Notes: generated by a model from the letters alone, not told the origin. Positions 39,977-48,856 are shown, numbered from the stretch's first letter. The stretch: DNA of 64,000 bases from Oscillibacter valericigenes (GCF_016902445.1 NZ_JACSNX010000003.1:124001-188000); one strand, 5' to 3'. Program-made: numbers and translations.

Positions 39977-41374
39977 ATGGAACAGAAACACGAAAGCGTC
40001 ATCATCAAGTTCGACTTCCCCGGAGAGCAGACGGTGGGGGAGATCACCAAGGTCGTGGGTCTGGTGGCGGCCAAATACATGGTGCCCATCATCGACGCCC
40101 TGGATCTGGAGGCAAATCCCCGGTCTTCCAAGACCGGATCGGTGACCTCGGATATCCAGGAATCCATTGAGACGGACCCCATGATCTTTCCCTTCAAGAC
40201 GAAAGGGATCCTGCTTGCCGCCTCTCAATATGAGCGCCTGGAGCGGAACCGCTATAAGATCACCCCGGAGAACCGCTCCATCGAGGGGATCCTGGACGGC
40301 GGCCACAACACCCTGGCGATCGGCCTGTACATTCTGCAACGAGCGATGGAGGCCCGGGGGCTGGCGTTTCCCCGGGGGCAGAAGACCTGGGATGAGTTCA
40401 AGACCCTGTGGCGGCAGAACACAGACAGCGTCCACGCCTATCTTGAGGCGCTGAAAAAGGAGGCGAATGACCGCACGCTGGATTTTTACATCCCGGCAGA
40501 GCTTCTCGTGCCCAGGGACCCGGAGGATCTTGCCTGCGTGGAGGCGTTTCGGAGAGAACTGCTGGAGATCTGCGCCGCCAGAAACAACAACGTCCAGCTG
40601 CCGGTCTCCGACAAGGCCAACCAGATGGGCTACTTTGAGGATCTGAAGGAGCTTTTGGACGCCAGGAACCCGGCTGTGAGCGACCGGGTCGCCTGGAAGA
40701 CCAATGACGGCGGCGACATCAAGGCCCAGGACATTGTGGCTCTGGCCTGGATCCCGCTGAATCTGATCACCCCCGTGCGGGACGGCAACGGCAGGACTCT
40801 GGAGCCGGTGCTGGCACAGAACATCTATCGCAACAAGGGCGGCTGCCTGAAGCAGTTTGAAAAGCTGATGAGCTCTCCGGAGGTCACATCCGAGAGCGGT
40901 GAGGGCTACAAGCACCAGCTGAAAAACAGCGAGGTGAAATCCGCCTTCCAGATCGCCGCTGAGCTTCCGGAGCTGTACGACTACATCTATGAGATGTTTC
41001 CGGCCCTCTACAACGCCGCCGGGGGCCTGTATGGCCGGATCACCGCGGTGAAGACGCTGAACGAAAAGCGGAGGGACCTCCGCACCCCCTTCGGCGGCAA
41101 GGTGATCGAGACCGTGAGCCCGGATGGGTATATCATGCCGCTGGTGTATGGGCTCCAGGCCCTGATGGAAAACCGGATCGTCCGGGGGCGGCATGAGATC
41201 TGCTGGAACCGCCCGCCGATGGAGTTCCTGCACAGAAACCTGGGGAAGATCGTCCAATCCTATGCAGGCATCTTCAGCATGTGCGATTACGACCCGCAGA
41301 AGATCGGGAAAAACCCACAGAGCTATGTACAGGCCCTCTCCGGCTTTAAGATGGCCATGGCGGGGATCCTCTGA
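39977..41374 (+). CDS. Protein with GGHN (DGQHR/AIPR-like) motif, possible defence function
   Basis: 465 residues from the ATG at 39977 (AAAAGGAGA upstream). The N-terminal third contains RSIEGILDGGHNTLAIGLYIL, resembling the DGQHR/NGQQT core of DndB-like and AIPR (abortive infection) proteins. Later blocks are LDFYIPAELLVPRDPEDLACVEAFRRELLEICAARNNNVQLPVSDKANQ, which fits the AIPR pattern of a long helix then a short Asn run, and IPLNLITPV with GNGRTLEPV. There is no signal peptide or membrane segment. It stands alone behind an attenuator leader, between yaaA and a DeoR gene. A phage-defence or nucleic-acid role is inference from the motif. Confidence 0.65.
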   Translation: MEQKHESVIIKFDFPGEQTVGEITKVVGLVAAKYMVPIIDALDLEANPRSSKTGSVTSDIQESIETDPMIFPFKTKGILLAASQYERLERNRYKITPENRSIEGILDGGHNTLAIGLYILQRAMEARGLAFPRGQKTWDEFKTLWRQNTDSVHAYLEALKKEANDRTLDFYIPAELLVPRDPEDLACVEAFRRELLEICAARNNNVQLPVSDKANQMGYFEDLKELLDARNPAVSDRVAWKTNDGGDIKAQDIVALAWIPLNLITPVRDGNGRTLEPVLAQNIYRNKGGCLKQFEKLMSSPEVTSESGEGYKHQLKNSEVKSAFQIAAELPELYDYIYEMFPALYNAAGGLYGRITAVKTLNEKRRDLRTPFGGKVIETVSPDGYIMPLVYGLQALMENRIVRGRHEICWNRPPMEFLHRNLGKIVQSYAGIFSMCDYDPQKIGKNPQSYVQALSGFKMAMAGIL

Positions 41375-41404
41375 GCCCCGCCCGGCGCGGGGTGCCCGGA
41401 CAAA

Positions 41405-41435
41405 AACGCCCCTCGGAAGCGTTCCGAGGGGCGTT
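41405..41435. terminator. Bidirectional terminator between convergent genes
   Basis: 14-bp perfect stem (41405-41418 with 41422-41435), loop GCG, A/T-rich outer ends. Confidence 0.85.
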
Positions 41436-41496
41436 CGTGCGTATATTTGCGGCCAAACGGCCGGAGTATATCGGCTGCCAACGGGCGCCGGCGGCC

Positions 41497-42300
41497 TTAC
41501 AGGGGCCTTCTGCCGGATCTGCCGCCATCCTCCCGGCAGATCTCGATCCGCAGGTGGGATTTTGCCTTGACCGCCTCCCACTGGGCAGAGACCGGCTCGT
41601 CGGTGATGATCAGATCCACCAGGTCCAGGCTGCCGAACAGCACGTTGGCGCTGGGGCCGAATTTCGTGTGGTCCATCAGCAGGATCCGCTCCTGGGCGTG
41701 GGTCAGCATCGCCTCCCGGATCTTGGACTCCTCCAGCTGGTTGTCGGACAGGCCCTGCTCCGGCGTGATCTTGGGGCAGCTGATGAAGGCCTTGTCCGCA
41801 TGATAGCCGGACAGGATATCCGTGGTGTGATAACCGGTGAAGGAGGAGGTCCGGCGGCGGAAGGTGCCGCCCAGGCAAACCAGGTTCACACTGGAGAGCT
41901 GTTCGCTGCACAGATCACAGATCAGCAGGGAGTTTGAGATCACCGTCACATTGTACTTGGATTCCACCAGCAGCCGGGCCAGCTCCAGGCAGGTGGTGCT
42001 GGAGTCCAGCATCAGCACATCGTTGTCCCGGATATACTGCATGGCCTGCTTTGCCATACGGACCTTGATGTCCTGATAGTAGACCTTGCGGAGTTTCGTG
42101 GGGTAGCTTTTGTCGTATTTTTCCATCAGATAGGCGCCGCCGTGGGTCCGGGTCAGCCGGCCGCTGGCCTCCAGCTCCCGCAGGTCCCGCCGGATGGTCT
42201 CTTCGCTGCAGTGCAGCATCTCGCTGAGGGCGGGGATCAGGACGCTCCCGTTTTTTGCCAGCTCCTGCTGGATGATGGTCTGCCGGTCGATCTTCAGCAT
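41497..42300 (-). CDS. DeoR-family regulator of the methylthioribose/DHAP-shunt-like cluster
   Basis: 267 residues from the ATG at 42300-42298 (GGAGGCGAGG upstream). N-terminal DeoR helix-turn-helix (about 5-60): IIQQELAKNGSVLIPALSEMLHCSEETIRRDLRELEASGRLTRTHGGAY. The C-terminal sugar-phosphate isomerase-like sensor (about 75-245) has LDSSTTCLELARLL, VISNSLLICDLC and the DHTKFG motif. These regulators bind phosphorylated sugars as inducers. It is divergent from an NhaC-methylthioribose-kinase-aldolase run, so the inducer may be a ketose-1-phosphate of that pathway (inference). Confidence 0.9.
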   Translation of the reverse strand: MLKIDRQTIIQQELAKNGSVLIPALSEMLHCSEETIRRDLRELEASGRLTRTHGGAYLMEKYDKSYPTKLRKVYYQDIKVRMAKQAMQYIRDNDVLMLDSSTTCLELARLLVESKYNVTVISNSLLICDLCSEQLSSVNLVCLGGTFRRRTSSFTGYHTTDILSGYHADKAFISCPKITPEQGLSDNQLEESKIREAMLTHAQERILLMDHTKFGPSANVLFGSLDLVDLIITDEPVSAQWEAVKAKSHLRIEICREDGGRSGRRPL

Positions 42301-42339
42301 GGATGTGCCTCGCCTCCGTCCGTTTTTGGTACTGCCCTC

Positions 42340-42368
42340 AGTATAGATTACTTTTTTGGGCTGCGCAA
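42340..42368 (-). promoter_or_regulatory. Sigma-A promoter of the DeoR gene
   Basis: Minus strand TTGCGC (42368-42363), 17-base spacer, TATACT (42345-42340). Confidence 0.7.
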
Positions 42369-42390
42369 CAGATTTTTGAGTTGCTGCCAC

Positions 42391-42430
42391 AAATAACAAC
42401 AGTTTTCTGTGAATTATGTGAAAATAACAA
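42391..42430. repeat. Direct repeats AAATAACAA, candidate DeoR operators
   Basis: Identical 9-mers at 42391-42399 and 42422-42430, 31 bases apart (three helical turns), in a strikingly AT-rich stretch between the divergent promoters. TTTGTTTTAATTTGTGATAA inside the plus promoter spacer is a weaker related sequence. Confidence 0.45.
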
Positions 42431-42481
42431 GTATAAATCTAAGTAAACCTTTATAAATTATATAATTTGACTAATATAATG

Positions 42482-42510
42482 TTGAGATTTGTTTTAATTT
42501 GTGATAATAT
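42482..42510 (+). promoter_or_regulatory. Sigma-A promoter of the NhaC-led operon
   Basis: TTGAGA (42482-42487), 17-base AT-rich spacer, TAATAT (42505-42510), about 95 bases before the ATG. Confidence 0.65.
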
Positions 42511-42606
42511 TTGGTTAAGTTCTGATGGAGAAGGAGGCCGCACACGTGACAGAGGGGTCTGCCGGCGGAACGGTCCGGCGGATCGAGAATAAGAAGGGAG
42601 TTTATT

Positions 42607-43941
42607 ATGGGAAATAAAAAAGGCAGCTTTGTCGGATTATTGCCACTGATCATCTTCGTCATCCTGTACATCATTTCCACCATCCTGACCGGTAATGCCA
42701 GCACGATGCCGCTGAATACCGGTATCCTGATCGCCATCATCTGCGCGTTCGTCTTCTGCGCCATGCGGAAGAAGGATGAGAACACCATGAGCTTTGATGA
42801 CCTGGTCACCAGCTTCTGCAAGGGCGGCGGAGATGACACGCTGATCCTGATGTTCTTCATCTTCCTGGAAGCCGGCATCTTCTCCGGCGTGGCCAATGCC
42901 ATGGGCGCGGTGTCCTCCGCTTCCAATCTGGGCCTGAAGCTGCTGCCTGCCAGCATGGTCCTGCCCGGCATCTTCATCATCGGCTGCGTCCTGTCCTTTG
43001 CCATGGGTACCTCCATGGGCACGGTCTCCGCCCTGATGCCCATCGGCATCCAGATCGCCAACGTCACCGGCATGTCCATGCCCATGGTCTGCGGCGCCGT
43101 TGTGGGCGGTGCCATGTTCGGCGACAACCTGTCCTTCATCTCCGACACCACCATCGCCGCCACCCGCACCCAGGGCGTGGCCATGAAGGACAAGTTCAAG
43201 GCCAACTTCCTGATGGTCCTTCCAGCTGTGATCATCAATATCGTCCTGCTGTTCTTCAACTCCTCCTCCACGGCGCTGGATGAGAGCGCGCTGACCTGGG
43301 ACTTCATCCAGCTGATCCCCTACATCCTGGTCATCGTGCTGTCCCTGATCGGCATCAACGTGATCCTGGCCATGGGTGCCGGCATCGCGGCCGGCCTGAT
43401 CATCGGCATCGCCCAGGGCAGCTTCTCCCTGGCGGAGTCTCTGACCGTGGTGGGCAACGGCATCATCAGCATGGAGGATACCGCAGTCATCGCCGTCATG
43501 GTGGGCGGCCTGGTGGCCCTGATGCACTACCTGGGCGGCATCCAGTGGCTGCTGAACTCTCTGTCCAGAAGCGTGAAGAGCCGCAGCGGCGCCGAGCTGT
43601 CCATCGCAGCTCTGGTCACTCTGCTGGATCTGGCTACTACCAACAACACCATCTCCATCATCACCGCCGGCCCCATTGCCAAGGACATCTCCCAGAAGTA
43701 CGGCGTGTCCCCGGTCCGTGCGGCCAGCATCCTGGACCTGTTCTCCTCCGCGGGCAACGGCGTGTGCCCCTGGGCCGGCCAGATCCTGGCGGCCTCCGGT
43801 CTGGCTGGTGTGTCCACCCTGTCCATCGTGCCGTTCTGCTGGTACAGCATCATGATGTTCATCTTCGGCGTGATCTTCATTCTGATCGGCTGGCCCAAGG
43901 GCATTGTGAAAAACACCGAGCAGGCTCCGGCTGCAAAATGA
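42607..43941 (+). CDS. NhaC-family Na+/H+ antiporter-like transporter
   Basis: 444 residues with about 11 membrane segments. Family-typical blocks: ILMFFIFLEAGIFSGVANAMGAV, IIGCVLSFAMGTSMGTVSALMPIGIQIA, CGAVVGGAMFGDNLSFISDTTIAA (the NhaC GDNLSFISDTT signature) and the C-terminal SIVPFCWYSIMMFIFGVIFI. NhaC relatives exchange sodium for protons or for organic substrates such as lactate/malate. As first gene before methylthioribose kinase it may instead import a small sugar or thiol-sugar substrate, though that is inferred only from position. RBS AAGAAGGGAG. Confidence 0.88.
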   Translation: MGNKKGSFVGLLPLIIFVILYIISTILTGNASTMPLNTGILIAIICAFVFCAMRKKDENTMSFDDLVTSFCKGGGDDTLILMFFIFLEAGIFSGVANAMGAVSSASNLGLKLLPASMVLPGIFIIGCVLSFAMGTSMGTVSALMPIGIQIANVTGMSMPMVCGAVVGGAMFGDNLSFISDTTIAATRTQGVAMKDKFKANFLMVLPAVIINIVLLFFNSSSTALDESALTWDFIQLIPYILVIVLSLIGINVILAMGAGIAAGLIIGIAQGSFSLAESLTVVGNGIISMEDTAVIAVMVGGLVALMHYLGGIQWLLNSLSRSVKSRSGAELSIAALVTLLDLATTNNTISIITAGPIAKDISQKYGVSPVRAASILDLFSSAGNGVCPWAGQILAASGLAGVSTLSIVPFCWYSIMMFIFGVIFILIGWPKGIVKNTEQAPAAK

Positions 43942-43969
43942 TTGACACCGGCTTCGCCGTGACTACAAT
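43942..43969 (+). promoter_or_regulatory. Internal promoter before methylthioribose kinase
   Basis: TTGACA (43942-43947), 16-base spacer, TACAAT (43964-43969), starting directly after the transporter stop codon. Confidence 0.6.
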
Positions 43970-43978
43970 TTGAAATTG

Positions 43979-44041
43979 AGCGGGGGAGATCCCCCGCATG
44001 GGGTCAAAAAGGATAGGAGACTCGGCTCCTGTCCTTTTTGG
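43979..44041 (+). terminator. Two hairpins, the second an intrinsic terminator, in the mtnK leader
   Basis: GCGGGGG-AGAT-CCCCCGC (43980-43997) is followed by a 15-bp stem (44005-44019 with 44026-44040, one T-G pair) with a T5 tract in its right end. The terminator lies after the internal promoter and before mtnK, so it may end the nhaC message, attenuate the mtnK message, or both. It does not match a SAM-I or SAM-II riboswitch by eye. Confidence 0.6.
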
Positions 44042-44070
44042 CCTGAAATGAGAAGGGAGTCCATTGATCC

Positions 44071-45276
44071 ATGTCTGCATTCAGCGAATTTTTTCTTATG
44101 AAGCCGGACGACGTCAAGCGCTACGCTGTGGAGGTCCTGCACCGGTTTGACCCGGATGAGGAGACCGACTGCACAGAGATCGGCGACGGCAACATCAACT
44201 ACGTCTTTCAGGTCCGCTCCCGGCGGGACGGCCGCTCCGTCATCGTCAAGCAGGCGGACAAGCTGCTGCGTTCCTCCGGGCGGCCGCTGGACATCTACCG
44301 GAACAAGATCGAGGCCCAGACCCTGCAGCTGGAGTCCCGGCTGGCGCCGGACTACATCCCGGAGGTCTACCACTACGACGAGACCATGGCGGCCCTGTCC
44401 ATGGAGGACATCTCCGCCTACAAGAACCTCCGCAAGGAGCTGCTGGCGGGCCGGGTCTACGGCCACCTGGCGGAGAACATCTCCACCTTCCTGGCCCAGT
44501 CCCTGCTGCCCACCACGGACCTGGTGCTGGACCGCCAGGAGAAGAAGCGCCGGGTGCAGTTCTTCACCAATCCGGAGCTGTGCGACATCACGGAGGACCT
44601 GGTGCTGACAGAGCCCTACTGGAACTACAAGGACCGCAACATCATCACCGCCGGCAACGAGGACTTCGTCAGGACCTTCCTCTATGAGGACGAGGCCCTC
44701 CACGCCGAGGTGGGCAAGCTCCGCAACGCCTTTATGAACGACGCCCAGGCGCTGCTCCACGGCGATCTCCACTCCGGCTCCATCTTTGCCAACGAGCAGG
44801 GCGTGAAGATCATCGACCCGGAGTTTGCATTCTACGGCCCCATGGGATATGATATTGGCAACGTCATCGGGAACCTGTTCTTCTCCTGGGCCAACCGCCG
44901 CTTCGCCGCCCCGGAGGAGGCGGCCACCGCCCAGGCGCTGGAGGATACCATCCGCAGCCTGTGCGACCTGACGGCCCGGAAGCTTGCCGCCAAGTACGAC
45001 GAGCTGGTCACCTTCCCCCTGTACCGGACGGAGGGGTTCCGCCGCAGCTATCTGGACGGCGTCATGGCCGACTCCTACGGCTACGCCGGCACGGAGATCA
45101 TCCGCCGGGTGGTGGGCGACTCCAAGGTCATGGAGGTCACCTCTGTCACAGATCCGGCCGTCCGGATCCCCATGGAGCGGGCCCTCATCAAGATGGGCAT
45201 CTTCCTGATCAAGGAGCGGGAGAGCGGCCTGGACGGCGACACCGTCACCAGGGCCTTCCGCATGATTCTGGCATAA
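44071..45276 (+). CDS. mtnK: S-methyl-5-thioribose kinase
   Basis: 401 residues, APH-like kinase fold. Start blocks EIGDGNINYVFQVRSRRDGRSVIVKQADKLLR include the nucleotide-binding loop and ATP Lys. Catalytic loop LLHGDLHSGSIF (Asp as base) and the metal site IIDPEFAFYGPMGYDIGNVIGNLFF fit MtnK precisely. It phosphorylates 5-methylthioribose, and in some bacteria 5-deoxyribose, at O1. It is 16 bases before the isomerase gene that uses its product. MtnN/Pfs nucleosidase is not in this window. Confidence 0.95.
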   Translation: MSAFSEFFLMKPDDVKRYAVEVLHRFDPDEETDCTEIGDGNINYVFQVRSRRDGRSVIVKQADKLLRSSGRPLDIYRNKIEAQTLQLESRLAPDYIPEVYHYDETMAALSMEDISAYKNLRKELLAGRVYGHLAENISTFLAQSLLPTTDLVLDRQEKKRRVQFFTNPELCDITEDLVLTEPYWNYKDRNIITAGNEDFVRTFLYEDEALHAEVGKLRNAFMNDAQALLHGDLHSGSIFANEQGVKIIDPEFAFYGPMGYDIGNVIGNLFFSWANRRFAAPEEAATAQALEDTIRSLCDLTARKLAAKYDELVTFPLYRTEGFRRSYLDGVMADSYGYAGTEIIRRVVGDSKVMEVTSVTDPAVRIPMERALIKMGIFLIKERESGLDGDTVTRAFRMILA

Positions 45277-45292
45277 AGGAGGCAGCGACATT

Positions 45293-46345
45293 ATGGAACG
45301 TATGGACCAAGACATGCCGTTCCTGCTGCAGTACGAGCATGTGGCGTGGTTTGAAGACGGCAGAGTCCGCATCCTGGACCGCCGGGTCTATCCCACAGAA
45401 GTCCGGTTCGTGGAGTGCACGGACTACCATGAGGTGGTCCAGGCCATCGCGGACATGGTGACCCAGAGCGCGGGACCCTATACCGCCGTGGGCATGGGCA
45501 TGGCCCTGGCCGCCTGGCAGGCCCGGGACAAGGGCGCCCAGGAGCAGGAGGCGTTTTTGCAGCAGGCGGCCTATGACCTGGCCCACGCACGGCCCACCAC
45601 CGCCAACCGGTACGGCCAGATCACCTACCGCTGCGCCGACGTGGCGAAGGAGGCCCTGGCCGCCGGCCGGGACCCGGTGGAGGCCATCGTGGCGTCCACG
45701 GTGGAGTCCCTGAACCGCCGGTACAGCACCATGCAGGTGGTGGGGGACTACCTGGCGGATCTGATCCCCAACGGCGGCTCCATCCTGACACAGTGCTTCG
45801 GCGAGACCATCATCGGCACGGTGATCCGGGCCGCCAAGCGGCAGAACAAGACCTTCCGGGCCTACTGCGCGGAGACGCGGCCCTATCTGCAGGGCGCCCG
45901 GCTCACGTCCAGCTGCTTTGCCCAGATGGGCATCGAGACCACGGTCCTGACGGACAACATGATCGCCTACGCCATGGAGCGGGAGGGCATCGACCTCTTC
46001 ACCTCGGCGGCGGACTCCATCGCCTGGGACGGCCATATCGCCAATAAGATCGGCACCTTCCAGATCGCCATCCTGGCCAAGTATTTCGGCGTGCCCTACT
46101 ACGTCACCGGCATCCCGGACCGGGAGAAGCGGACGAAGGACGACATCGTCATCGAGATGCGGGATCCCGCCCAGGTGCTCTCTTACCGGGGCATCCCCAA
46201 TACGGTGCCGGAGGTGAAGGCCATCTACCCGTCCTTCGACGTGGTGCCGCCCCACCTGATCTCCGGTGTGGTGACCGACAAGGGCGTGTACGTGCCCTAC
46301 CTGCTGGGGAAGTATTTTGATTCCGAAGTCAAACAGTTCTATTGA
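45293..46345 (+). CDS. mtnA: S-methyl-5-thioribose-1-phosphate isomerase
   Basis: 350 residues, eIF2B-like fold. AVGMGMALAA, RPTTANRYGQI, ILTQCFGET, YCAETRPYLQGARLTSS (catalytic Cys) and SAADSIAWDGHIANKIGTFQIAILAKYF (catalytic Asp region) are diagnostic. It converts methylthioribose-1-P, or 5-deoxyribose-1-P, to the ribulose-1-P form. There is no mtnW/mtnX/mtnB/mtnD series next to it, so the universal methionine salvage does not follow; a class II aldolase three genes on suggests the DHAP shunt instead. Confidence 0.94.
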   Translation: MERMDQDMPFLLQYEHVAWFEDGRVRILDRRVYPTEVRFVECTDYHEVVQAIADMVTQSAGPYTAVGMGMALAAWQARDKGAQEQEAFLQQAAYDLAHARPTTANRYGQITYRCADVAKEALAAGRDPVEAIVASTVESLNRRYSTMQVVGDYLADLIPNGGSILTQCFGETIIGTVIRAAKRQNKTFRAYCAETRPYLQGARLTSSCFAQMGIETTVLTDNMIAYAMEREGIDLFTSAADSIAWDGHIANKIGTFQIAILAKYFGVPYYVTGIPDREKRTKDDIVIEMRDPAQVLSYRGIPNTVPEVKAIYPSFDVVPPHLISGVVTDKGVYVPYLLGKYFDSEVKQFY

Positions 46346-46365
46346 GTGCAAGGAGTGACTGCGAT

Positions 46366-47355
46366 ATGAAAGCCTATGTGCGTGCGCCCTATTCCGAGGA
46401 CTGCCTGCAGGAGCTGCGGCAGATGTTCGACGAGGTGGTCTACGAGCCCTGGACCGCCACCGGCGAGCGGTACTACGAGGACGAGATGCTGGAAAACCTG
46501 CGGCGGGTGCAGCCGGACGTGCTGATCACCGAGCTGGACCGGGTGACGGAGAAGGTCCTCAGCGGCTATGACGGACTGCGGGTCATCGGCGACTGCCGGG
46601 GGACCCCGGCGAATCTGGATGTGGAGGCCTGCACCCGCCACGGCGTGCCCATCCTCTGCACCCCCGGCCGCAACACCCAGGCGGTGGCCGAGATGGTGGT
46701 GGGGCTGATCCTCACCGTCATGCGGAAGACCATTCCCGCCACCCAGTGGGTGAAGGACGGCAAGTGGGTCACCGGAACCACGCCCTACTATCTGTGGATG
46801 GGCAACGAGCTCCAGGGCAAGAAGGTGGGCTTTGTGGGCTTCGGCGCCATCAGCCACGCCGTGGCCAAGATCCTGGACGGCTTTGACTGCCAGATCTCCT
46901 TCTACGATCCCTTCCTCCCCGGCGACCAGGGCCACTACCATAAGGCCTCTCTGGAGGACGTGTTCTCCCAGAGCGACATCGTGACGCTGCACCTGCCGGT
47001 GACGGACTCCACCCGGGGCATGATCACGGAGCCGCTGCTGCGGTCCATGAAGCCCACGGCGCTGTTCGTCAACGCCGCCCGGTCCGCCATCGTGGACTAC
47101 GACGCCCTGGAGCGGGTGCTGCGGGATGAGGCCATCGCCGGCGCCATCATCGACGTGCTGGACACGGAGCCCCCGGAGGAAAAGGACCTGGCCCTGCTGA
47201 AGTGCCCCAACGTGCTGCTGACGCCCCACATCTGCGGCGCCACCTATGAGGTGACGGACCACCAGTCCCGGATCCTGAACGACCGGCTGCACAAGTGGCT
47301 GGCGGGGGAGGACCTGGAGCACACGGTCTACAACCGGGACGTTCTGAAAGCGTGA
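46366..47355 (+). CDS. D-isomer-specific 2-hydroxyacid dehydrogenase (SerA-like)
   Basis: 329 residues from the ATG at 46366 (AAGGAGT upstream). Rossmann nucleotide site KKVGFVGFGAISHAVAKIL, catalytic Arg in NAARSAIVDYDAL, Glu in AIIDVLDTEPPEEKDLALL and His in NVLLTPHICGAT. The N-terminal catalytic half carries RVIGDCRGTPANLDVEACTRHGVPI. There is no ACT domain, so it is not a serine-pathway SerA. It reduces a 2-keto acid or oxidises a hydroxyacid. Located between methylthioribose isomerase and an FGGY kinase, its substrate may derive from the aldehyde or keto sugar of this route; unknown. Confidence 0.85.
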   Translation: MKAYVRAPYSEDCLQELRQMFDEVVYEPWTATGERYYEDEMLENLRRVQPDVLITELDRVTEKVLSGYDGLRVIGDCRGTPANLDVEACTRHGVPILCTPGRNTQAVAEMVVGLILTVMRKTIPATQWVKDGKWVTGTTPYYLWMGNELQGKKVGFVGFGAISHAVAKILDGFDCQISFYDPFLPGDQGHYHKASLEDVFSQSDIVTLHLPVTDSTRGMITEPLLRSMKPTALFVNAARSAIVDYDALERVLRDEAIAGAIIDVLDTEPPEEKDLALLKCPNVLLTPHICGATYEVTDHQSRILNDRLHKWLAGEDLEHTVYNRDVLKA

Positions 47356-47359
47356 GCCC

Positions 47360-48799
47360 ATGCGCCATGTACTCTTGGTAGACCTGGGCACGGGCAACAC
47401 CCGGGTGGCCCTGGCGGACTCCGCCGGCACCATTTCGGACATGCGCACCTATACAAATTCGTATTACCGGGACGATGCCTATGAGGACGCCCAGTACTTC
47501 CTGCCGGCGGAGTGGGAGGAGCGGATCCTCCGGGGATGCCGGGAGTTGTGTGAGGCCCATCCGGAGATCCGGGTGAGTGCCGTCTCGTCCGCCGGCGCCC
47601 GGCAGAGCTTCGTGCTGCTGGACCGGGAGGGCAAGGCCTTTTACGGCCTGCCCAACATCGATAACCGGGGCCGGTCCTTCATGGACCAGGTCCCGGACCC
47701 GGAGGAGGTCTACCGCCTCTCCGGCAAGTGGTGCACAGAGGACTTCGGCGCCGCCAAGCTGCTGGGCCTGCGCCAGCGCCGCCCGGAGCTGTATGAGAAG
47801 ATCAGCCAGGTCACCAGCATCAGCGAGTGGATCGGTCAGATCTTCACGGGCCGGACGGTGATGGAGCCCTCCCAGGCCTGTGAGTCCCAGCTCTACGACA
47901 TCCGGGAGCGGCGCTGGTCCGACAAACTCTGCCGGGCCTACGGCGTGGATCCTGCCATCCTGCCGCCCCTGGAGAACGCCGGGGCCGTGCTGGGACCGGT
48001 GCTCCCCAAATGGAGAGAGGCCCTGCACATGGCGGAGGACGCCGTCTTCATCGTGGGCGGGGCAGACACCCAGATCGCTCTGCGGCAGACGGAAATCCGG
48101 CCGGGGGACATCGCGGTGGTCTCCGGCACCACCTCGCCGGTGGTGACCCTGATGAAAGAGGCCTTCTATGATCCCCGGCAGCGGGTCTGGACGGATGCCA
48201 ACCTCCGGGGCGAAGGGTACCAGGTGGAGATGAACCCCGGCGTCACCGGCCTGAACTACCAGCGGGTCCGGGAGAACCTTTACGGCGACTGGACCTACGA
48301 GGAGCTGGAGGCCGCCTATGAACAGAAGACGGATTTTGCCTGCACGGCGTCGTTTTCCTCGCTGCTGTTCTACCAGCGGCGCTCCCTGCGGAAGGGCGGA
48401 TTTTTCCTGCCGTCCCCGCTGGGGGCTGGCGTGGACCGGGTGGATCTGATCTGGGCCGTGCTGGCGGACATCGCCTGCTCCATTTACGAGCAGTTTCAGA
48501 ATCTCTCCGACTTGACGGAAAATCGCGCCCCTGCTATTCTGGGATGTGGGGGAGGCTTTCAGTCCAGGGCGCTCTGTCAGATGCTGGCGGACCTCTCCGG
48601 AAGGGAGCTGGTGCTGCGGCCGGGCTTTGAGCAGGCCACGGTCCAGGGGCTGATCCAGCTGTGCGATGAGACGATGGGGGAGCCCTCTCTTCACGCGGAT
48701 GGGACTGCCATCCGCTATACCCCCAGAAAAGAACAGCTGATCCACCGGTATTACCCGGTGTGGCTGGAAAACCGGAACCATGCCAACGGCGTCTGCTGA
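47360..48799 (+). CDS. FGGY-family carbohydrate kinase
   Basis: 479 residues, 4 bases after the dehydrogenase. LLVDLGTGNTRVALAD (phosphate 1), SISEWIGQIFTG, VVSGTTSPVV (phosphate 2 region) and ILGCGGGFQSRALCQMLADLSGREL (adenosine motif) show an intact ATP fold. It resembles xylulo-, fuculo- and autoinducer-2 kinases; the substrate cannot be read from the sequence. With a fuculose-type aldolase following, it may make a ketose-1-phosphate that this aldolase also splits, a second entry into the pathway (inference). Confidence 0.88.
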   Translation: MRHVLLVDLGTGNTRVALADSAGTISDMRTYTNSYYRDDAYEDAQYFLPAEWEERILRGCRELCEAHPEIRVSAVSSAGARQSFVLLDREGKAFYGLPNIDNRGRSFMDQVPDPEEVYRLSGKWCTEDFGAAKLLGLRQRRPELYEKISQVTSISEWIGQIFTGRTVMEPSQACESQLYDIRERRWSDKLCRAYGVDPAILPPLENAGAVLGPVLPKWREALHMAEDAVFIVGGADTQIALRQTEIRPGDIAVVSGTTSPVVTLMKEAFYDPRQRVWTDANLRGEGYQVEMNPGVTGLNYQRVRENLYGDWTYEELEAAYEQKTDFACTASFSSLLFYQRRSLRKGGFFLPSPLGAGVDRVDLIWAVLADIACSIYEQFQNLSDLTENRAPAILGCGGGFQSRALCQMLADLSGRELVLRPGFEQATVQGLIQLCDETMGEPSLHADGTAIRYTPRKEQLIHRYYPVWLENRNHANGVC

Positions 48800-48856
48800 C
48801 GGCATTCTTCATAAGTGAACAGGAACTGAAAAAACAGAAACAGGAGGCATTTCACC

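Noticed and set aside
39161-41911. Minus-strand open frame of about 916 codons
   Set aside because: Shadow of yaaA, the GGHN protein and the DeoR region; no RBS and no domain.
43979-44041. SAM riboswitch upstream of mtnK
   Set aside because: Too short and lacks the SAM-I four-way junction or SAM-II pseudoknot pattern by eye; kept only as a generic attenuator candidate.
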